From contig QANZ01005420.1 in the NCBI GenBank assembly GCA_003254925.1, positions 35,853-99,852 of the forward strand: a DNA stretch of 64,000 nucleotides. The letters run 5' to 3'. Origin of the DNA: Chamaecrista fasciculata. Taxonomy: Eukaryota; Streptophyta; Magnoliopsida; Fabales; Fabaceae. Shown in pieces: positions 13,209 to 26,864 of the stretch. A program made the position numbers and the translations under genes. The notes beneath the pieces were generated by a model that was not told the origin of the DNA, made no database searches, and was given only the letters and a program-made list of their open reading frames with translations. Within the stretch, counting starts at the first letter, position 1, and every line of letters starts with the position of its first letter.

Positions 13209-16200
13209 GCCTCACGTGAAGTTGGCAGCAAGCCATCTCTATGACTCACAAGTCGAGAGCGGACTCTAGCAAGCCATCACGACTACCCAAAACACGTGAG
13301 TTATCGTTTTAACAAAACCGATTTAACCATAGTACCACCTTGTCATAATCCCTATTGTCACACGATATTTTGGTCATAGATAAGGCATGTGAAGATCATC
13401 CTTATTCCAAACCACAACTTTCTCGATTCCTTGAGTTAGTCCCAATACCCTGTGTGGCCACACATTCCTTGGACAGACTCATTGAGGGGCCCAGTCAAAT
13501 ATCTCTCATCTTAATGAGGGACAAAATTCCTTCTTGGTCAACTGTTGGAGAATCACAGAGCGGCGCGCAACGGAAGCGATAAAATAAAAAAAAAAAACAC
13601 TTTAAATTAATAACACAGTTTTTCATTTCCTACCAGGATCCGCTATATGAGTTTATACTAGGAAATGAAAAGTGATTTACCATAAACAATCGGTAGCTTT
13701 TGAACTTTGCGATTCAGAGAAGTCCACTCTGAGTGTCCTTCATCTGCCGGTGATCCACACTAGCAGTTTGGTAGATGCCCAGGTGCTAGCCTCCTTCACT
13801 TCTTTCCAAGTGAATACAAGAACTCTATCTACGGTTCTTGAAATTCAAGAACTGTTCTTGAACTTCAAGACTAAAGTTGGCGCCTAAACCAAAAACCACC
13901 TTCTTGGTCTCACACAAAAACCCTAAAGTTAGGGTGCAAGTCGAACTTCCTCTCTCTCCTTGAGAAAGTCGACNTCACAGAGTTAGCTTTTAGTTTTATT
14001 TGCGTTTTAGTCCAAAAATTTTTATTTCTTCCGCTGCGCTCCCTCTGTGATTTCCCAACAGAACTTTCCTCTTGTGTGAACTAGTGTGCAAATTCGACTT
14101 GGCCCCCTCTATTTATAGAGTTTGGGGAGTTTGATAATTATAATTAGGGACTGCCTAAATTAGTGGATTATCAAATTATAAAATTATAAGATTACAATAA
14201 TATTATAATTTTAGGCCTTGAATTCTTAATTAAAATATTACCTTAATATCTTAATTTGAATTCAAAATGCAATCTTGAGATTCAAAATGCAAGATCAAAT
14301 CTTGCCCATGGACCCCACAAGAATGCGCCATCTCCCTCCTTGATTTTAAGGAATTTAATAAATCAAAATAACAATCCTAACTCTTAGGAAGTTATAACCA
14401 ACTTATTAATTTCCAACAATATTGAATTAAGATATTACCCTAATATCTTTAATTCAAAATTTGAATCTTGAATATCAAAATCAAATCTTGAATTCAAATT
14501 CAAATTCAAGTCATGACTCTAACTAACAAAACATTTCCATTAATTAAAATCAACCCATATGAGGCGCCACCCTCAATCTTATTATCCCAATATTAGTGAA
14601 TTTAATAAATCAATAATCTCCTAACTTTTAGGAAGCTTATCTAATTTATTATTCCCTAATATTATAAACAAGAATATAATTGTAAATAGATTAATCCAAT
14701 TAACTATTTAAAATTAAAATATTTAAACTTGTCCAACAAATTTAAATATCACAATCGTAGATATTTATTTAAGACAAGATTTCATGTCCTAAGACATTCA
14801 ACTATGACTTAAATTGTGTCACCAAAGTGAGTCACGAATTAACCCTAATTCGTGTCCCATTATAGCATCTTGATCCTGCTCGTGTGTGACCCAGCAGGCC
14901 TCACGTGAAGTTGGCAGCAAGTCATCCCTATGACTCACAAGTCGAGAGCGGACTCTAGCAAGCCATCATGACTACCCAAAACACGTGAGTTTATCGCTTT
15001 AACGCCAAACGATTTAACCTTAGTACAACCTTGTCTTGATCCCGATTGTCACACGATATTTTGGTCATGGATAAGGCACGGGAAAGTCATCCTTAATCCA
15101 AACCATAACTTTCTCGATTCCTTGAGTTAGTCCCATTTCCCTGTGTGGCCACACATTCCTTGGACAGACTCATCGAGGGGNAGACCAAGAATTTCGCCTA
15201 GTGCACCCATTGAGAGTGAAAATTCGCCTAGTCCTAATATTGTGAGAGTGAGTCGATTTTCTTGAAAAGAAAATTAGACCTGCACCTGATAATATTAGTA
15301 CATCCCAATCAATCTTGAAGATCAAGAACAGTTCTTGATTATTCAAGAATCATAGATAGAGTTCCCGTATTCACTTGGGAAGAAGTGAAGGAGGCTAGCA
15401 CCTAGGCATCTGCCAAACTGCTCGTGTGGATCACCGGTAGAGGAAGGACACTCGGAGTGGACTTCTCAAATTCGCAAACACGATAAGTCATCAATTGAAA
15501 ATAGGTAAACATCTTTACTTTCCTGGTATAAACATAGTTAGTGGATCTTGGAAGGAATCACAGAGTTAGCATATTTAAGTTTTTATCAAGTTTTTTTTTT
15601 ATTTTCCGCTGCGCTCCCTCTGTGATTTCCCAACAGTATCTCCATACACCGAGGTCATGTTGGTCTTGGTTCATTCTCGCTCCCACGAGAACAATCGACC
15701 AGGGACAGTTTTAGCTTAATTATCACATAACTAATCAAGGACGCTATCATAGTAAACATGCTAATAATATGATAACAACATAATTTATCAACTTTAAATT
15801 AATCAATATGTTCAAAACATACACATAAAATGATTGGCCCTAGGGCACAATCTCCATCATCAACCACATTCCTCAGCACGGTTAACAACTAAACCCGTAC
15901 CTCGCCTGTATGGCTACCCTGTTACGGGCAACGTTGGACTAGGCCAAAGTTCAGCATCTACAGCGCCGGAATAATCAAGACCTCAGGTCTAAGGGCATCG
16001 TGACAGGTGTACAGGAGAGACTAGCTTATGATTAAACCCATGCAGGACTCTTCGGATCGGTCCAGCAATTTGTAATCCATTACATAATTGCACCATGACT
16101 CTCGAGAAGCATCACATGCGTGTATCTCTATACACCGAGGTCATGCTGGTCTTTTTTCATTCACGTTCCCACGAGAATAATCGACCAGGGACAGTTTAGA

Positions 16201-16355
16201 CTAACTATCACATAATTAATCAAGGATTATTATCACAGTAAACAAGCTAATAATATGATAACGACGTAATTTATCATCTATAAATTAATCAAAATAATAT
16301 GTTCAAACAAACACATATATATAAAATCATTGGCCCTAGGGCACAAGCTCCATCA
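13209..16355 (-). repeat. 3' LTR of copia B split by another copia LTR
   Basis: The copia B LTR is present as 13209-13542 and 15860-16355; its left part is lost in the N run. It is interrupted by 13543-15859, which begins TGTTGG and ends CTCCATCA like other family LTRs. A 5-bp direct repeat TCAAC flanks the insert (13538-13542 and 15860-15864). The right end at 16355 is followed by the B polypurine tract (AACTCCCACTTGC on the plus strand). Confidence 0.85.
13543..15859 (-). repeat. Nested copia LTR, mosaic
   Basis: This insert in the copia B LTR is itself a patchwork. 13543-13971 is a minus-oriented LTR inner end; a single N follows at 13972; 13973-14060 is a short plus-oriented LTR end; 14061-15180 is a minus-oriented LTR body; a single N is at 15181; 15182-15635 is plus-oriented LTR sequence; and 15636-15859 is a minus-oriented outer terminus. 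The orientation flips coincide with or lie close to the single Ns, so misjoined LTR contigs are more likely than real inversions. Confidence 0.7.
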
Positions 16356-19300
16356 AACTCCCACTTGCACTAGGTACAATCATTAATCAAACTGTTCCTA
16401 CACTACGTACACTGATCAATGTGTCTAATCCCCATTGACGTTACATGGCGTTTGTGTATGACCCGCGCAAGAGATTTCGTAAGAGGATCGGCAACATTAT
16501 CCTCGCCTGCTACTTTAGATATCTTGATATCTCCTCTGTCAACAATCTCTCTGACAAGGTGATAACGTTTGAGTATATGTTTGGTCCTTTGGTGGGACCG
16601 GGGCTCCTTGGCTTGTGCAATAGCACCATTATTGTCACAATACAAGGTTATAGGATCAGCAATGGTCGGAACCAAACCAAGCTCAGCAATGAACTTCCTA
16701 ATCCATACAGCCTCCTTTGCTGCATCTGATGCTGCTATATACTCGGACTCCATTGTAGAATCTGCAATCGTGCTCTGCTTGGAACTCTTCCAACTCACGC
16801 TGCCACCGTTCAAGAGAAACACGTATCCATACTGCGATTTAAAATCATCTTGGTCGGTTTGGAAACTGACATCTGTGTAACCAATTACACATAGCTCTTC
16901 ATCAGTTCCACCATAAACCAAGAATTCATCCTTAGTCCTTCTCAAGTACTTAAGGATGTTTTTGACAGTGGTCCATTGATCCTCACTAGGGTCTTGTTGG
17001 AACCGGCTCGTCATGCTCAGGGCAAACGACACATCTGGCCGAGTACACAACATGGCATACATGATGGATCCTATTGCCGAAGCATAAGGGATGCCACCCA
17101 TTCGCCCTCGCTCATCATGTGTCTTGGGACACTGATTCTTGCTCAGGACTAAACCATGATTCATCGGTGTGAATCCCTTCTTGGAATCTTGCATAGTGAA
17201 CCGTTTCAGTACCTTATCCAAGTATGTACTCTGACTTAATCCAAGAAGCCTTCGAGATCTATCTCTATAGATCTTGATGCCTAGAATATAGGCAGCTTCT
17301 CCTAAGTCCTTCATTGAGAATGATTTTCCCAACCAAGATTTCACAATTTCCAAGGTAGGAACATCATTTCCAATGAGCAATATGTCATCGACATAAAGCA
17401 CCAAGAACACAATCGTGCTCCCACTAACCGTCTTGTAAACACAAGGCTCATCAGGGTTTTGTAAGAAGCCAAACTCTTTGACTACCTCATCAAAACGATG
17501 ATTCCAACTCTGGGATACTTGCTTCAATCCATAAATGGATCGCTGAAGCTTGCATACCTTCTCTGGTTCCTCTGGACATACAAACCCCTCAGGTTGCGTC
17601 ATGTACACATCTTCGGGCAGCCTTATATTAAGGAATGTTGTTTTGACATCCATTTGCCATATCTCATAGTCATAATATGCGGCTATGGCAAGGAGGATCC
17701 TAATGGACTTGGCCATTGCAACTGGGGAAAACGTTTCGTCATAGTCAATACCATGACGTTGAGTAAACCCCTTTGCAACTAGCCAGGCCTTAAAGACATT
17801 AACATTGCCATCCATGTCGGTTTTCTCTTTGAAAACACACTTGCACCCTACGGCTTTTACACCTTCAGGTGGATCGACTAAGGTCCATATCTTATTCTCG
17901 TACATGAATTGCATTTCTGCCTTCATGGCTTCAACCCATTTTTCAGAGTTGGGATCCACAATAGCTTCTTGATAGGTGGTAGGCTCACCACGCTCCATGA
18001 GCAAAACATCCTTGTTCTCAGTCATCAAACATCCATATCTTTGAGGCTGAGAACGTGTTCTATTAGACCTTCGTGGTCCTTGTGCCACTAGAGGAGCTTC
18101 CACAATGTCTTGTGGCTCTTCTCTAGTTTCCATCTGCGCCTCTAGAGTGTCTTGTGGATCTTGAACCTCTTCAAGATCTATCTTACTCCCACTGTCTCTT
18201 TTGGAGACAAAATCCTTTTCTAGAAAGAATCCATTTCTAACTACAAACACTTTGTTGTTAGATGGGTAGTAGACATAATACCCCCTTGTTTCCTTGGGGT
18301 ATCCCACAAATAAACACTTTAGAGATTTGGGAGACAGTTTATCATTAGGCTGTTGCTTAACATAAACTTCACATCCCCAAACCTTGAGGTAAGACAAACT
18401 GGGCTTCTTCCCAGTCCATATCTCATATGGTGTCTTCTCATTTGCCTCAGACGGAACACAGTTAAGTGTGAACGTAGCAGTTTCTAGAGCATGCTCCCAA
18501 AAGGATGGCGGAAGATCAGCTTGACTCATCATAGATCGGATCATATCTAATAAAGTTCGATTCCTCCTCTCAGAAACACCATTCCATTGTGGGGTTCCAA
18601 GAGGAGTGAGTTGTGAGACTATCCCACAACTTCTAAGATGATCAACAAACTCTTGGCTTAAATACTTGCCTCCTCGATCGGATCGAAGGACCTTGATTTT
18701 CTTTCCAAGTTGGTTCTCTACTTCACTTTGAAATCTTTTGAACATTTCAAAAGACTCTGACTTGTGCTTCATTAGGTAGACATAGCCAAACCTACTGAAG
18801 TCATCAGTGAACGTTATGAAGTATGAGTAATCACCTCTAGCTTGAGTACTCGTGGGTCCACATACATCACTATGTATGATCCCCAATAAGTCAGGTGCTC
18901 TCTCACTGTGGCCAGTGAAGGGCGCCTTTGTCATTTTACCAAGTAAACAAGATTCGCAAGCATCATATGATTCAAAATGAAATGAGCTTAGAAGTCCATC
19001 TTTATGGAGCTTCTCTAAGCGTTTCTCGTTTATATGACCCAAACGACAATGCCAAAGGTATGTAGGATTCGATTCGTTAATCTTAATCCTTTTTGTACCA
19101 ATGTTATAGATATTGTTATCGTGTTGTCGTTCTAATTTTAAGATGTAATGATTATCTTGCAAATCACCATAAGCAAATAAAACATCATTTTTATAAATAG
19201 AACACCTTCCATTACCATTAATACATGTAAAACCTTCCTTATCCCAATAAGAAAGCGAAATAATGTTTAAACTTAATGAAGGTACACAATAACAATCATT

Positions 19301-19855
19301 CAAAATAAAAATGGGCCCAGAGGGCAACACCAGCTCGTATGTCCCCACAGCAACATCAACAACCCTTGCTCCATTGCCCACACCCAGGTCCACCTCGCTT
19401 CTGTCCAGCTTCCTACTATCTCTAAGACCCTGCACATTTGTACAAATGTGAGAACCGCATGCTGTATCTAATACCCAAGTGGTTAAAGTAGAAAAGTGAA
19501 CATCTATAACATAGATACCTGAAGTAAAGGCTTCACTCTTCTTCTTCTTCAGATCTTCCATATACAATTTGCAATTTCTCTTCCAATGTCCTGGCTTTTG
19601 GCAGAAAAAGCGAATCGCATCCTTGGAGGGCTTTGCCTTCTTGGCAAGTTGCGGGTTAGGCTTGGCCACTGGCTTGGTCTCACCAACCGGGGCTTTACCC
19701 TTCCTTTTTCCTTTGCCCTTCCCTTTCCCCTGGTTATTCTAAACCATCAAGACTGTGCTAGGCGCCTTCTTAATGGATGCCTCAGCAGTCTTGAGCATCC
19801 CATGCAGTTCAAAAACTGATTTCTCCATTCCATTCATGTTGAAGTTCATGACAAA
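15860..19855 (-). mobile_element. Ty1/copia LTR retrotransposon, copy B (fossil)
   Basis: Internal copia sequence reads on the minus strand from about 19855 down to the polypurine tract at 16356-16370, followed by the 3' LTR. The pol part is the best preserved in the window and stays open for more than 1000 codons. Most of gag and the whole leader and primer-binding site are absent: a short gag tail (about 19670-19850) runs straight into LTR sequence near 19855. The element is therefore not whole, although its pol region looks young relative to copies A and C. Confidence 0.9.
16403..19669 (-). pseudogene. Copia B gag-pol polyprotein frame (PR-IN-RT-RH)
   Basis: One open frame of 1088 codons. 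In order it shows the gag zinc-knuckle remnant (about residues 23-33, KPGHWKRNC), aspartic protease (about 67, LDTACGSHIC), the integrase zinc-binding segment (about 208-250, HCRLGH then ACESCLLG), the integrase core (about 270-340, HSDVCGP, TDDFSRFGYVYL, LRSDRGG), reverse transcriptase (about 610-860, MDVKTTFLN, YVDDILL) and RNase H (about 930-1080, including STMESEYIAASDAA). Such proteins copy the element RNA to DNA and insert it. The first methionine shown is internal to gag, so this is not the natural start. It belongs to an incomplete element and is a fossil rather than a host gene. Confidence 0.92.
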
Positions 19856-21751
19856 AAAACTTTAAATATGCTAACTCTGTGATTCCTTCCAGGATCCACT
19901 AATTATATTTATACCAGAAAAGTAAAGATGTTTAGGCCTAACTCAAGTGTAGGCCTAACTTCCTTTCTCCAAGAAGAAAATCGTCTCACTCTTCACAAAA
20001 CTAGGACTTGGCGAATTTTTACTCTCAAAAGGGGTCTAGGCGAAATTCTTAGTCTCACCAAGATTTGGTTGTGTGTTGTATATATTGTTGGGCGCCTAAG
20101 CCTATATGAGGGTATTTATAGTTTCCTCATTCCTAAATTTAGGGAATCCTAATCCAATTAGTGAATCCCTAAAATCTAGAATATCTTAATTCTATAATTA
20201 ATATATTTCAGGGAATCTTGATTTATAATATCACACTTTAATATTATAATTCAAAATTCAATAGGTGGCAATTCGAATTTGACACTCAAGATCAAATCTT
20301 GAAATCAAATCTTGATTGCTCAAATCCTATTGGTTGGAATGAGTCATGAGGAATTGATTTTATAATTAAACTATTACTTTAATATTTTATATCATAAAAT
20401 TCGAATTTGCACATATCTTTTAAATTTAAAATGCAAGATCAAATCTTGCACTCCAAGAAACAAGACCATGCGCCACCCTCATGTGGTTCTAGAGGAATTC
20501 CATAACAACCCAACCTCTTAGGTAGTTATAACCAACTTTGTTAATTCCTAACAATATTGAATTAAAGTATTAATTTAATATCATTAATTCAAATCATGTA
20601 TCATTTCAAAAAGATATTTTTTGAATTCAAAATTCAAACCTTGTTATCTTTATTTAATTAACAAAACAATTTTATTAATTAAAATAAGACCTAAGAGGCG
20701 CCACCCTCTATCTTGTTATCCCCAATATTAATGAATTTAATAAATCAATAATTCCCTAACTTTTAGGAAATCTATTTAATTTATCATTCCCTAATATTTT
20801 AAACAAGAATTTAATTGTAAACCATTTACAATTAATATATTTAAATTTGTCCAACAAATTTAAATACCACAATCATAGATATTTATTTAAGACAAGATTT
20901 GATGTCCTAAGACATCTAACTATGTCTTAAATTATGTCACCAAAGTGACTCACGAATTATCCCTAATTCGTGTCCCAAAAGAGCATCTTGTTCCTGCTCA
21001 TGTGTGACCCAGCAGGCCTCACGTGAAGTTGGCAGCAAACCATTCTCTATGACTCACAAGTCGAGAGCGGACTCTAGCAAGCCATCACGACTACCCAAAA
21101 CACGTGAGTTATCGCTTTAACGTTAACGACTTAACCTAAGTACCACCTTGTCATAATCCCATTTCCCAGCGTGGCCACGCATTTCTTGGACAGACTCATC
21201 GAGGGCGCCAGTTAAATATCTCTCATCTTAATGAGGGACAAAATCCCATCTTGGTCAACCACATTCCTCAGCACGGCAATCAACCAAACCCGTACCTAGC
21301 CTGTATGGCTACCCTGCTACGGGTAACGTTGGACTAGGCCAAAGTTTGACAACTACAATGCCGGAATAGTCAAGACCTCAGGTCTAAGGCTATCGTGACA
21401 GGTGTACAGGAGAGGCTCGCTTATGACTAAACCCATGCAGGACTCTCCGGGTCGGTCCAGCAATTTTGTAACCCTTACAAAATTGCACCATGGCTCTCGA
21501 GAAGCATCTAGTGCATGTATCTCTATACACCGAGGTCATGCTGGTCTTAGTTCATTTACGTTCCCACGTGAATGATCGACCAGGGACAGTTTTAGATTAA
21601 TTATCTTATAATTAATCAAAGACGCTATCATAGTAAACATGCTAATAATATGATAACAACATAATTTATCTCTATAAATTAATAAAAAAAAACACATGTT
21701 CAAACAAAACATATATATAAGATGATTGGCCCTAGGGCACAATCTCCATCA
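19856..21751 (-). repeat. LTR shared between copia B and copia C
   Basis: About 1.9 kb of LTR in minus orientation. It ends at 21751 (CTCCATCA) against the polypurine tract of copia C, so it is C's 3' LTR. Its other side abuts the gag tail of copia B near 19855, the place where B's 5' LTR would be expected. The inner terminal few tens of bases of the LTR are absent at that junction, and no primer-binding site is seen. Confidence 0.85.
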
Positions 21752-24700
21752 AACTCCCACTTGTTCTAGGGTACAATCATTAATCAAATCGTTCCTACAC
21801 TAGGTACATTCATCAATGCGTCTAATCCCCATTTACGTTACATGACGCTCATGTATGACCCGCGCAAGAGGCTTTGTAAGAGGATCGGCAACTTTATCCT
21901 CTTCTACTACTTTGCATATCTTGATATCTCCTCTGTCAGCATTCTCTCTGACAAGGTGATAACGTCTGAGTATGTGTTTGGTCCTTTGGTGGGACCGGGG
22001 CTCCTTGACTTGTGCAATAGCCCCACTATTGTCACAATATAAGGTAACATGATCAGCAATGGACGGAACCACTCTAAGCTCAGTAATGAACTTTCTAATC
22101 CAGACAGCCTCCTTCACTACATCTGATGCGGCAATATACTCAGACTCCGTTGTAGAATTAGCAATCCTCTGCTTGGAACTCTTCAAACTCACGCTGCCAC
22201 CGTTCAGGAGAAACACATATCCTGACTGCGATTTGAAGTCATCTTGGTCGGTTTGGAAACTAGCATCAGTGTAACCAATTACACTTAGCTCCTCATCAGT
22301 TCCACCGTATACCAAGAATTCATCCTTAGTTCTTCTTAAGTACTTAAGGATGTTTTTGACAGCGGTCCAATGATCCTCTCCAGGGTCTTGTTGAAACCGG
22401 CTCGTCATGCTCAGGGCGAATAACACATCAGGTCGAGTACACAACATGGCATACATGATGGATCCAATTGCCGAAGCATAAGGGATGCCACTCATGCGCC
22501 CTTGCTCAACAAGTGTCTTAGGACACTGTTTCTTGCTTAGGACTAATCCATGATTCATTGGTGTGAATCCCTTCTTGGAAACTTGCATACTGAACCGTTT
22601 CAGTATCTTATCCAGGTATGTACTCTGACTCAGTCCAAGAAGCCTTCAAGATCTATCTCTATAGATCTTGATACCTAGAATATAGGCAGCTTCTCCTAAG
22701 TCCTTCATTGAGAATGATTTTCCCAACCAAGATTTCACTATTTCTAAGGTAGGAATATTATTTCCAATGAGCAATATGTCATAGACATATAGCACCAAGA
22801 ACACAATTGTGCTCCCACTAACCTTCTTGTAAACACAAGGCTCATCTTCGTTTTGTGAGAAGCCAAACTCTTTCACTACCTCATCAAAACGATGATTCCA
22901 ACTCCGGGATGCTTGCTTCAATCCATAAATGGATCTCTGAAGCTTGCATACCTTCTCTGGTTCCTCTGGACATACAAACCCCTCAGGTTGTGTCTTGTAC
23001 ACATCCTCGAGTAGCCTTCCACTAAGAAATGTTGTTTTGACATCCATTTGCCATATCTCATAGTCATAATATGCGGCTATGGCAAGGAGGATCCTAATGG
23101 ACTTGGTCATCGCAACAGGGGAAAACGTTTCGTCATAGTCAATACCATGACGTTGAGTGAACCCCTTTGCAACTAGCCTGGCCTTGAAGACATTGACGTT
23201 GCCATCCATGTCGGTTTTCTCTTTGAAAACCCACTTGCACCCCAAGGCTTTTACACCTTCAGGTGCATCAACTAAGGTCCATACCTTGTTGTCATACATG
23301 GATTGCATTTCTGCCTTCATGGCTTCAACCCATTTCTCAGAGTAGGGATCCACGATAGCTTCTTGATAGGTGGTAGGCTCACCACGCTCTTTGAGCAACA
23401 CATTCCTGTTCTCAGTCATCAAAAATCCATATCTTTAAGGCTGAAAACGTGTTCTATCAGACCTTCGTGGTTCTTGTGTCACAAGAGGAGCTTCCACAAC
23501 ATCTTATGGTTCTTCTCTAGTTTCCGTCTGCGCCTCTGAGGTGTCTTGTGGATCTTGAATTTCTTCAAGATCTATCTTGCTCTCACTGTTTCTTTTGGAA
23601 ACAAATTCCTTTTCTAAAAAGAATCCATATCTGACTACAAACACTTTGTTGTCAGGTGGGTAGTAGACATAATACCCCCTCGTTTCCTTGGGGTATCCCA
23701 CAAACAAACACTTAAGGGATTTGGGAGACATTTTGTCGTTAGGCTGTTGCTTAACGTAGACTTCACATCCCCAAACCTTGAGATAAGACATAATGGGCCT
23801 CTTCCCATTCCATATCTCATATGGTGTCTTCTCAACTGCTTTAGACGGAACACGGTTAAATGTGAACGCAGCAGTTTCTAGAGCATGCCCCCAAAAGGAA
23901 GATGGAAGATCAGCTTGACTCATCATAGATCGGAACATATCTAATAAAGTCTGATTCCTCCTCTCAGAAACATCATTCCACTGTGGGGTTCCAGGAGGAG
24001 TAAGTTGTGAGACAATCCCAAAACTTCTAAGATGATCAATAAATTCTTGACTCAAATACTCGCCTCCTCGATCAGATCGAAGGACTTTGATTTTCTTGTC
24101 AAGTTGGTTCTCTACTTCATTTTGAAATCTTTTGAAAATTTCAAAAGACTCTGCCTTGTGCTTCATTAGGTAGACATAGCCAAACCTACTGAAGTCGTCA
24201 GTAAACGTGATGAAGTAAGAGTAACCACTTCTAGCTTGAGTACTCATGGGTCCACATACATCACTATGTATGATTCCCAATAAGTCGGATGCCCTTTCAC
24301 TGTGTCCAGTAAATGGCGCCTTTGTCATCTTTCCAAGTAAACAAGATTCGCAAGCATCATATGATTCAAAATCAAATGAGCTTAGAAGTCCATCTTTATG
24401 GAGCTTCTCTAGGCGTTTCTCGTTTATATGGCCTAAACGACAATGCCAAAGGTATGTAGGATTAGATTCGTTAATCTTAATCCTTTTCGTATCAATGTTA
24501 TAAATTTCATTATTACGTTGTTGTTCCAATTTTAAGATGTAATGATTATCATGCAAATCTCCATAAGCAAATAAAACATCATCTTTATAAATTGAACATC
24601 TACCATTGCCATTAACACAAGTAAATCCTTCGTTATTCAAATAAGAAAGTGAAATAATATTCAAACTTAACGAAGGTACGTAATAACAATTGTTCAAAAC

Positions 24701-24885
24701 AAAAATAAGCCTAGTCGGCAAAACAAGCTCGTATGTTCCCACGGCAACAGCAGCAACCCTTGCTCCATTACCCACTCGTAGGTCCACCTCGCTTCTGTCC
24801 AGCTTCCTCGTGTCTCTAAGACCCTGCACATTTGTACAAATGTATGAACCACACGTTGTATCTAATACCCAAGTGAGAACCACAC
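21752..24885 (-). mobile_element. Ty1/copia LTR retrotransposon, copy C (fossil)
   Basis: The minus strand carries, in order from high to low coordinate, protease (about 24850), integrase (about 23700-24500, HCRLGH, HSDVCGPMSTQARSG, LRSDRGGEYLS), reverse transcriptase (about 22650-23400) and RNase H (about 21830-22400). The sequence is clearly the same family as copies A and B. The coding region is broken by a small number of interruptions (about two or three). The gag side is cut at about 24885, where LTR sequence begins. Confidence 0.9.
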
Positions 24886-25316
24886 GCAAGCCATCACGAC
24901 TACCCAAAACACGTGAGTTATCGCTTTAACGTTAACGACTTAACCTAAGTACCACCTTGTCATAATCCCTATTGTCACACGATATTTTAGTCATGGATTA
25001 GGCACGAGAATGTCATCCATAATCCAAACCATAACTTTCTCGATTCCCTGAGTTAGTCCCATTTCCCAGCGTGGCCACGCATTTCTTGGACAGACTCATC
25101 GAGGGCGCCAGTTAAATATCTCTCATCTTAATGAGGGATAAAATCCCATCTTGGTCAACCACATTCCTCAGCACGGCAATCAACCAAACCCGTACCTAGC
25201 CCTTATGGCTACCCTGTTACGNCATAATTTATCTCTATAAATTAATAAAAAAAAAAACACATGTTCAAACAAAACATATATACAAGATGATTGGCCCTAG
25301 GGCACAATCTCCATCA
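24886..25316 (-). repeat. Copia LTR fragment
   Basis: An LTR interior piece begins inside the conserved GCAAGCCATCACGACTACCC block and runs to a normal outer end (CTCCATCA at 25316). A single N at 25222 marks a missing stretch, since the sequence jumps from the middle of the LTR to its last 94 bases. It separates the protease end of copia C from a gag piece. Confidence 0.8.
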
Positions 25317-25492
25317 CCTTCATCTTCAAGACGTGGGTACTAACAGATGCACCTTCAGCCATCTTGCAAGAGTGTAGAGCCTTAGTGGTCTCATACCTCT
25401 CATGCCTAGCCTGTTGCTGGAACATTTCCCTGAGATGCGTGACCATCTCATAAGCTGTCGTGTTTTCCAAGTTCTTTTGCAACTCGGGAACC
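25317..25492 (-). mobile_element. Copia gag fragment
   Basis: The minus-strand translation contains LQKNLENTTAYEMVTHLREM and QQQARHERYETTKALHSCKM, matching the gag segment of copia A (LENMGAYEMVTHLK, QQQARQERFETTK). Similarity ends at 25492, where gypsy LTR-like DNA begins. It may be the displaced gag of copia C or part of another copy. Confidence 0.85.
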
Positions 25493-26864
25493 AAAACCCC
25501 ACTCCTTTTGGACAAAGGAGATTTTATTTCCAAATGGTATTTTCGTAAAACCATTACTATTGTTAAACAACTTTTCAAAGCTTAGTTTCTAGTATCTCTA
25601 AGAGTATGATTGGAGGGAACTTTATATATTTTCTGTATCATGATTCCATACTCGGCTTTCAAATCTCTTGTATGTTCTTCTCTCACTCAATAGTCCTAAA
25701 GGATTTAATTGTAAATTTTTTTTGTGAACTTTAAACTTGAATTTTTAGACATTATTATCAAACGATTGATTCTTGTAAGAATTTCTAAAGGAGTATGTTA
25801 TGACTTGTTTACTATCCTCAGACTTTATTCTAAGAAACTTTAAACTCTTAGTACCTTCTTTTCTAAACTTTATTTTTATTTCAAATGAATCTTTAAGGCA
25901 TGTTTTTTAAAATTCTTTAACTCCATAAGATTTTTTTTTTAATCCATGTTGTTTCTATATCTTACTTTCTTTGAGAGTTTTTTTAGTCAAGAATGATATT
26001 TTTGCATATTTCATACTCAAATGTCATTTTAGTAAGACACAACTTTTGTTATTCTTTTCATTAAGCTAACTGAACTTACCTTTGAGATTTGATTTAAAAA
26101 GTATATATTTAGATCCTTGTGAAGCTTCGTCCTGTGGTTCCTAGATAAATGCTAATTCTTGCCTCTTGCTCTCTTTTAAAGATTGTGTATCCTTCATCTG
26201 TGAACTTTTGTCTAGTATCTTGTGCACTTTAATTTCTGACTATGCTGGATTATTGTTGTTAAATGTAAACCGAGTTGTATTATACTGATTTGTAGTGCGT
26301 ATTATTGTGTCTGCTGGTTTTTGATTTGTTATTATCTCTCTCTACGAGGTGGTGTCCTATACCACGACTGAGATGGGTTAGCCGCTCACTGAGTTTTGAC
26401 TCACCCCTCGTTTATTTTGTTTAGATACAGGTCCCTATCAAGCCACTATTTCAGCTCTAGGAGGAAGTCAGTCAAGATCTCACACCATTGTTCAAGTGAG
26501 TATTTCATTCTTTATTATAATTGTGTTAAGTTCTAGAATGTCAGCTCCACTAGTACTTAGGGAGAGGATTCGGGGATTTTGTATCATTATTGCTTTGTAT
26601 GATTCACTTATGTGTGAGACTGATTAAATGCGCATTTTTTTTAGTTACATTGAAGTAATATATACAGTGTTGTTGTGATATTCTGAGTTGACAGTTATGC
26701 ATGTGAGCAGTAAGTTATACTTCTGAGTATTATGGAAAATATATATTGTGATTTATGAGATTTATGTTATGCTGATTGATATGGATTGTTCGTGGGTAGG
26801 CTTACGACATTGGGTAGGCTCATGTCTGTGCCGGTCATGTGCCTCCCAAGAGGGGGTCGTGACA
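25493..26864 (+). repeat. Ty3/gypsy LTR fragment (chromovirus-like)
   Basis: About 1.37 kb without coding potential, ending GGGGGTCGTGACA at 26864. That terminus, and the upstream block with TTAGCCGCTCACTGAGTTTT (about 26380), resemble LTRs of plant chromoviruses; this is recognition by eye. The LTR start is not present, because copia gag sequence abuts it at 25492. The right end interrupts the Helitron coding exon, so it inserted into the Helitron. The expected TSD partner of AGAAT (26865-26869) is missing with the lost left end. Confidence 0.55.

Noticed and set aside
12281-13269. Open frames of about 300 codons on both strands
   Set aside because: They consist almost wholly of the N run and have no meaning as genes. 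The same holds for frames at 43764-44232.
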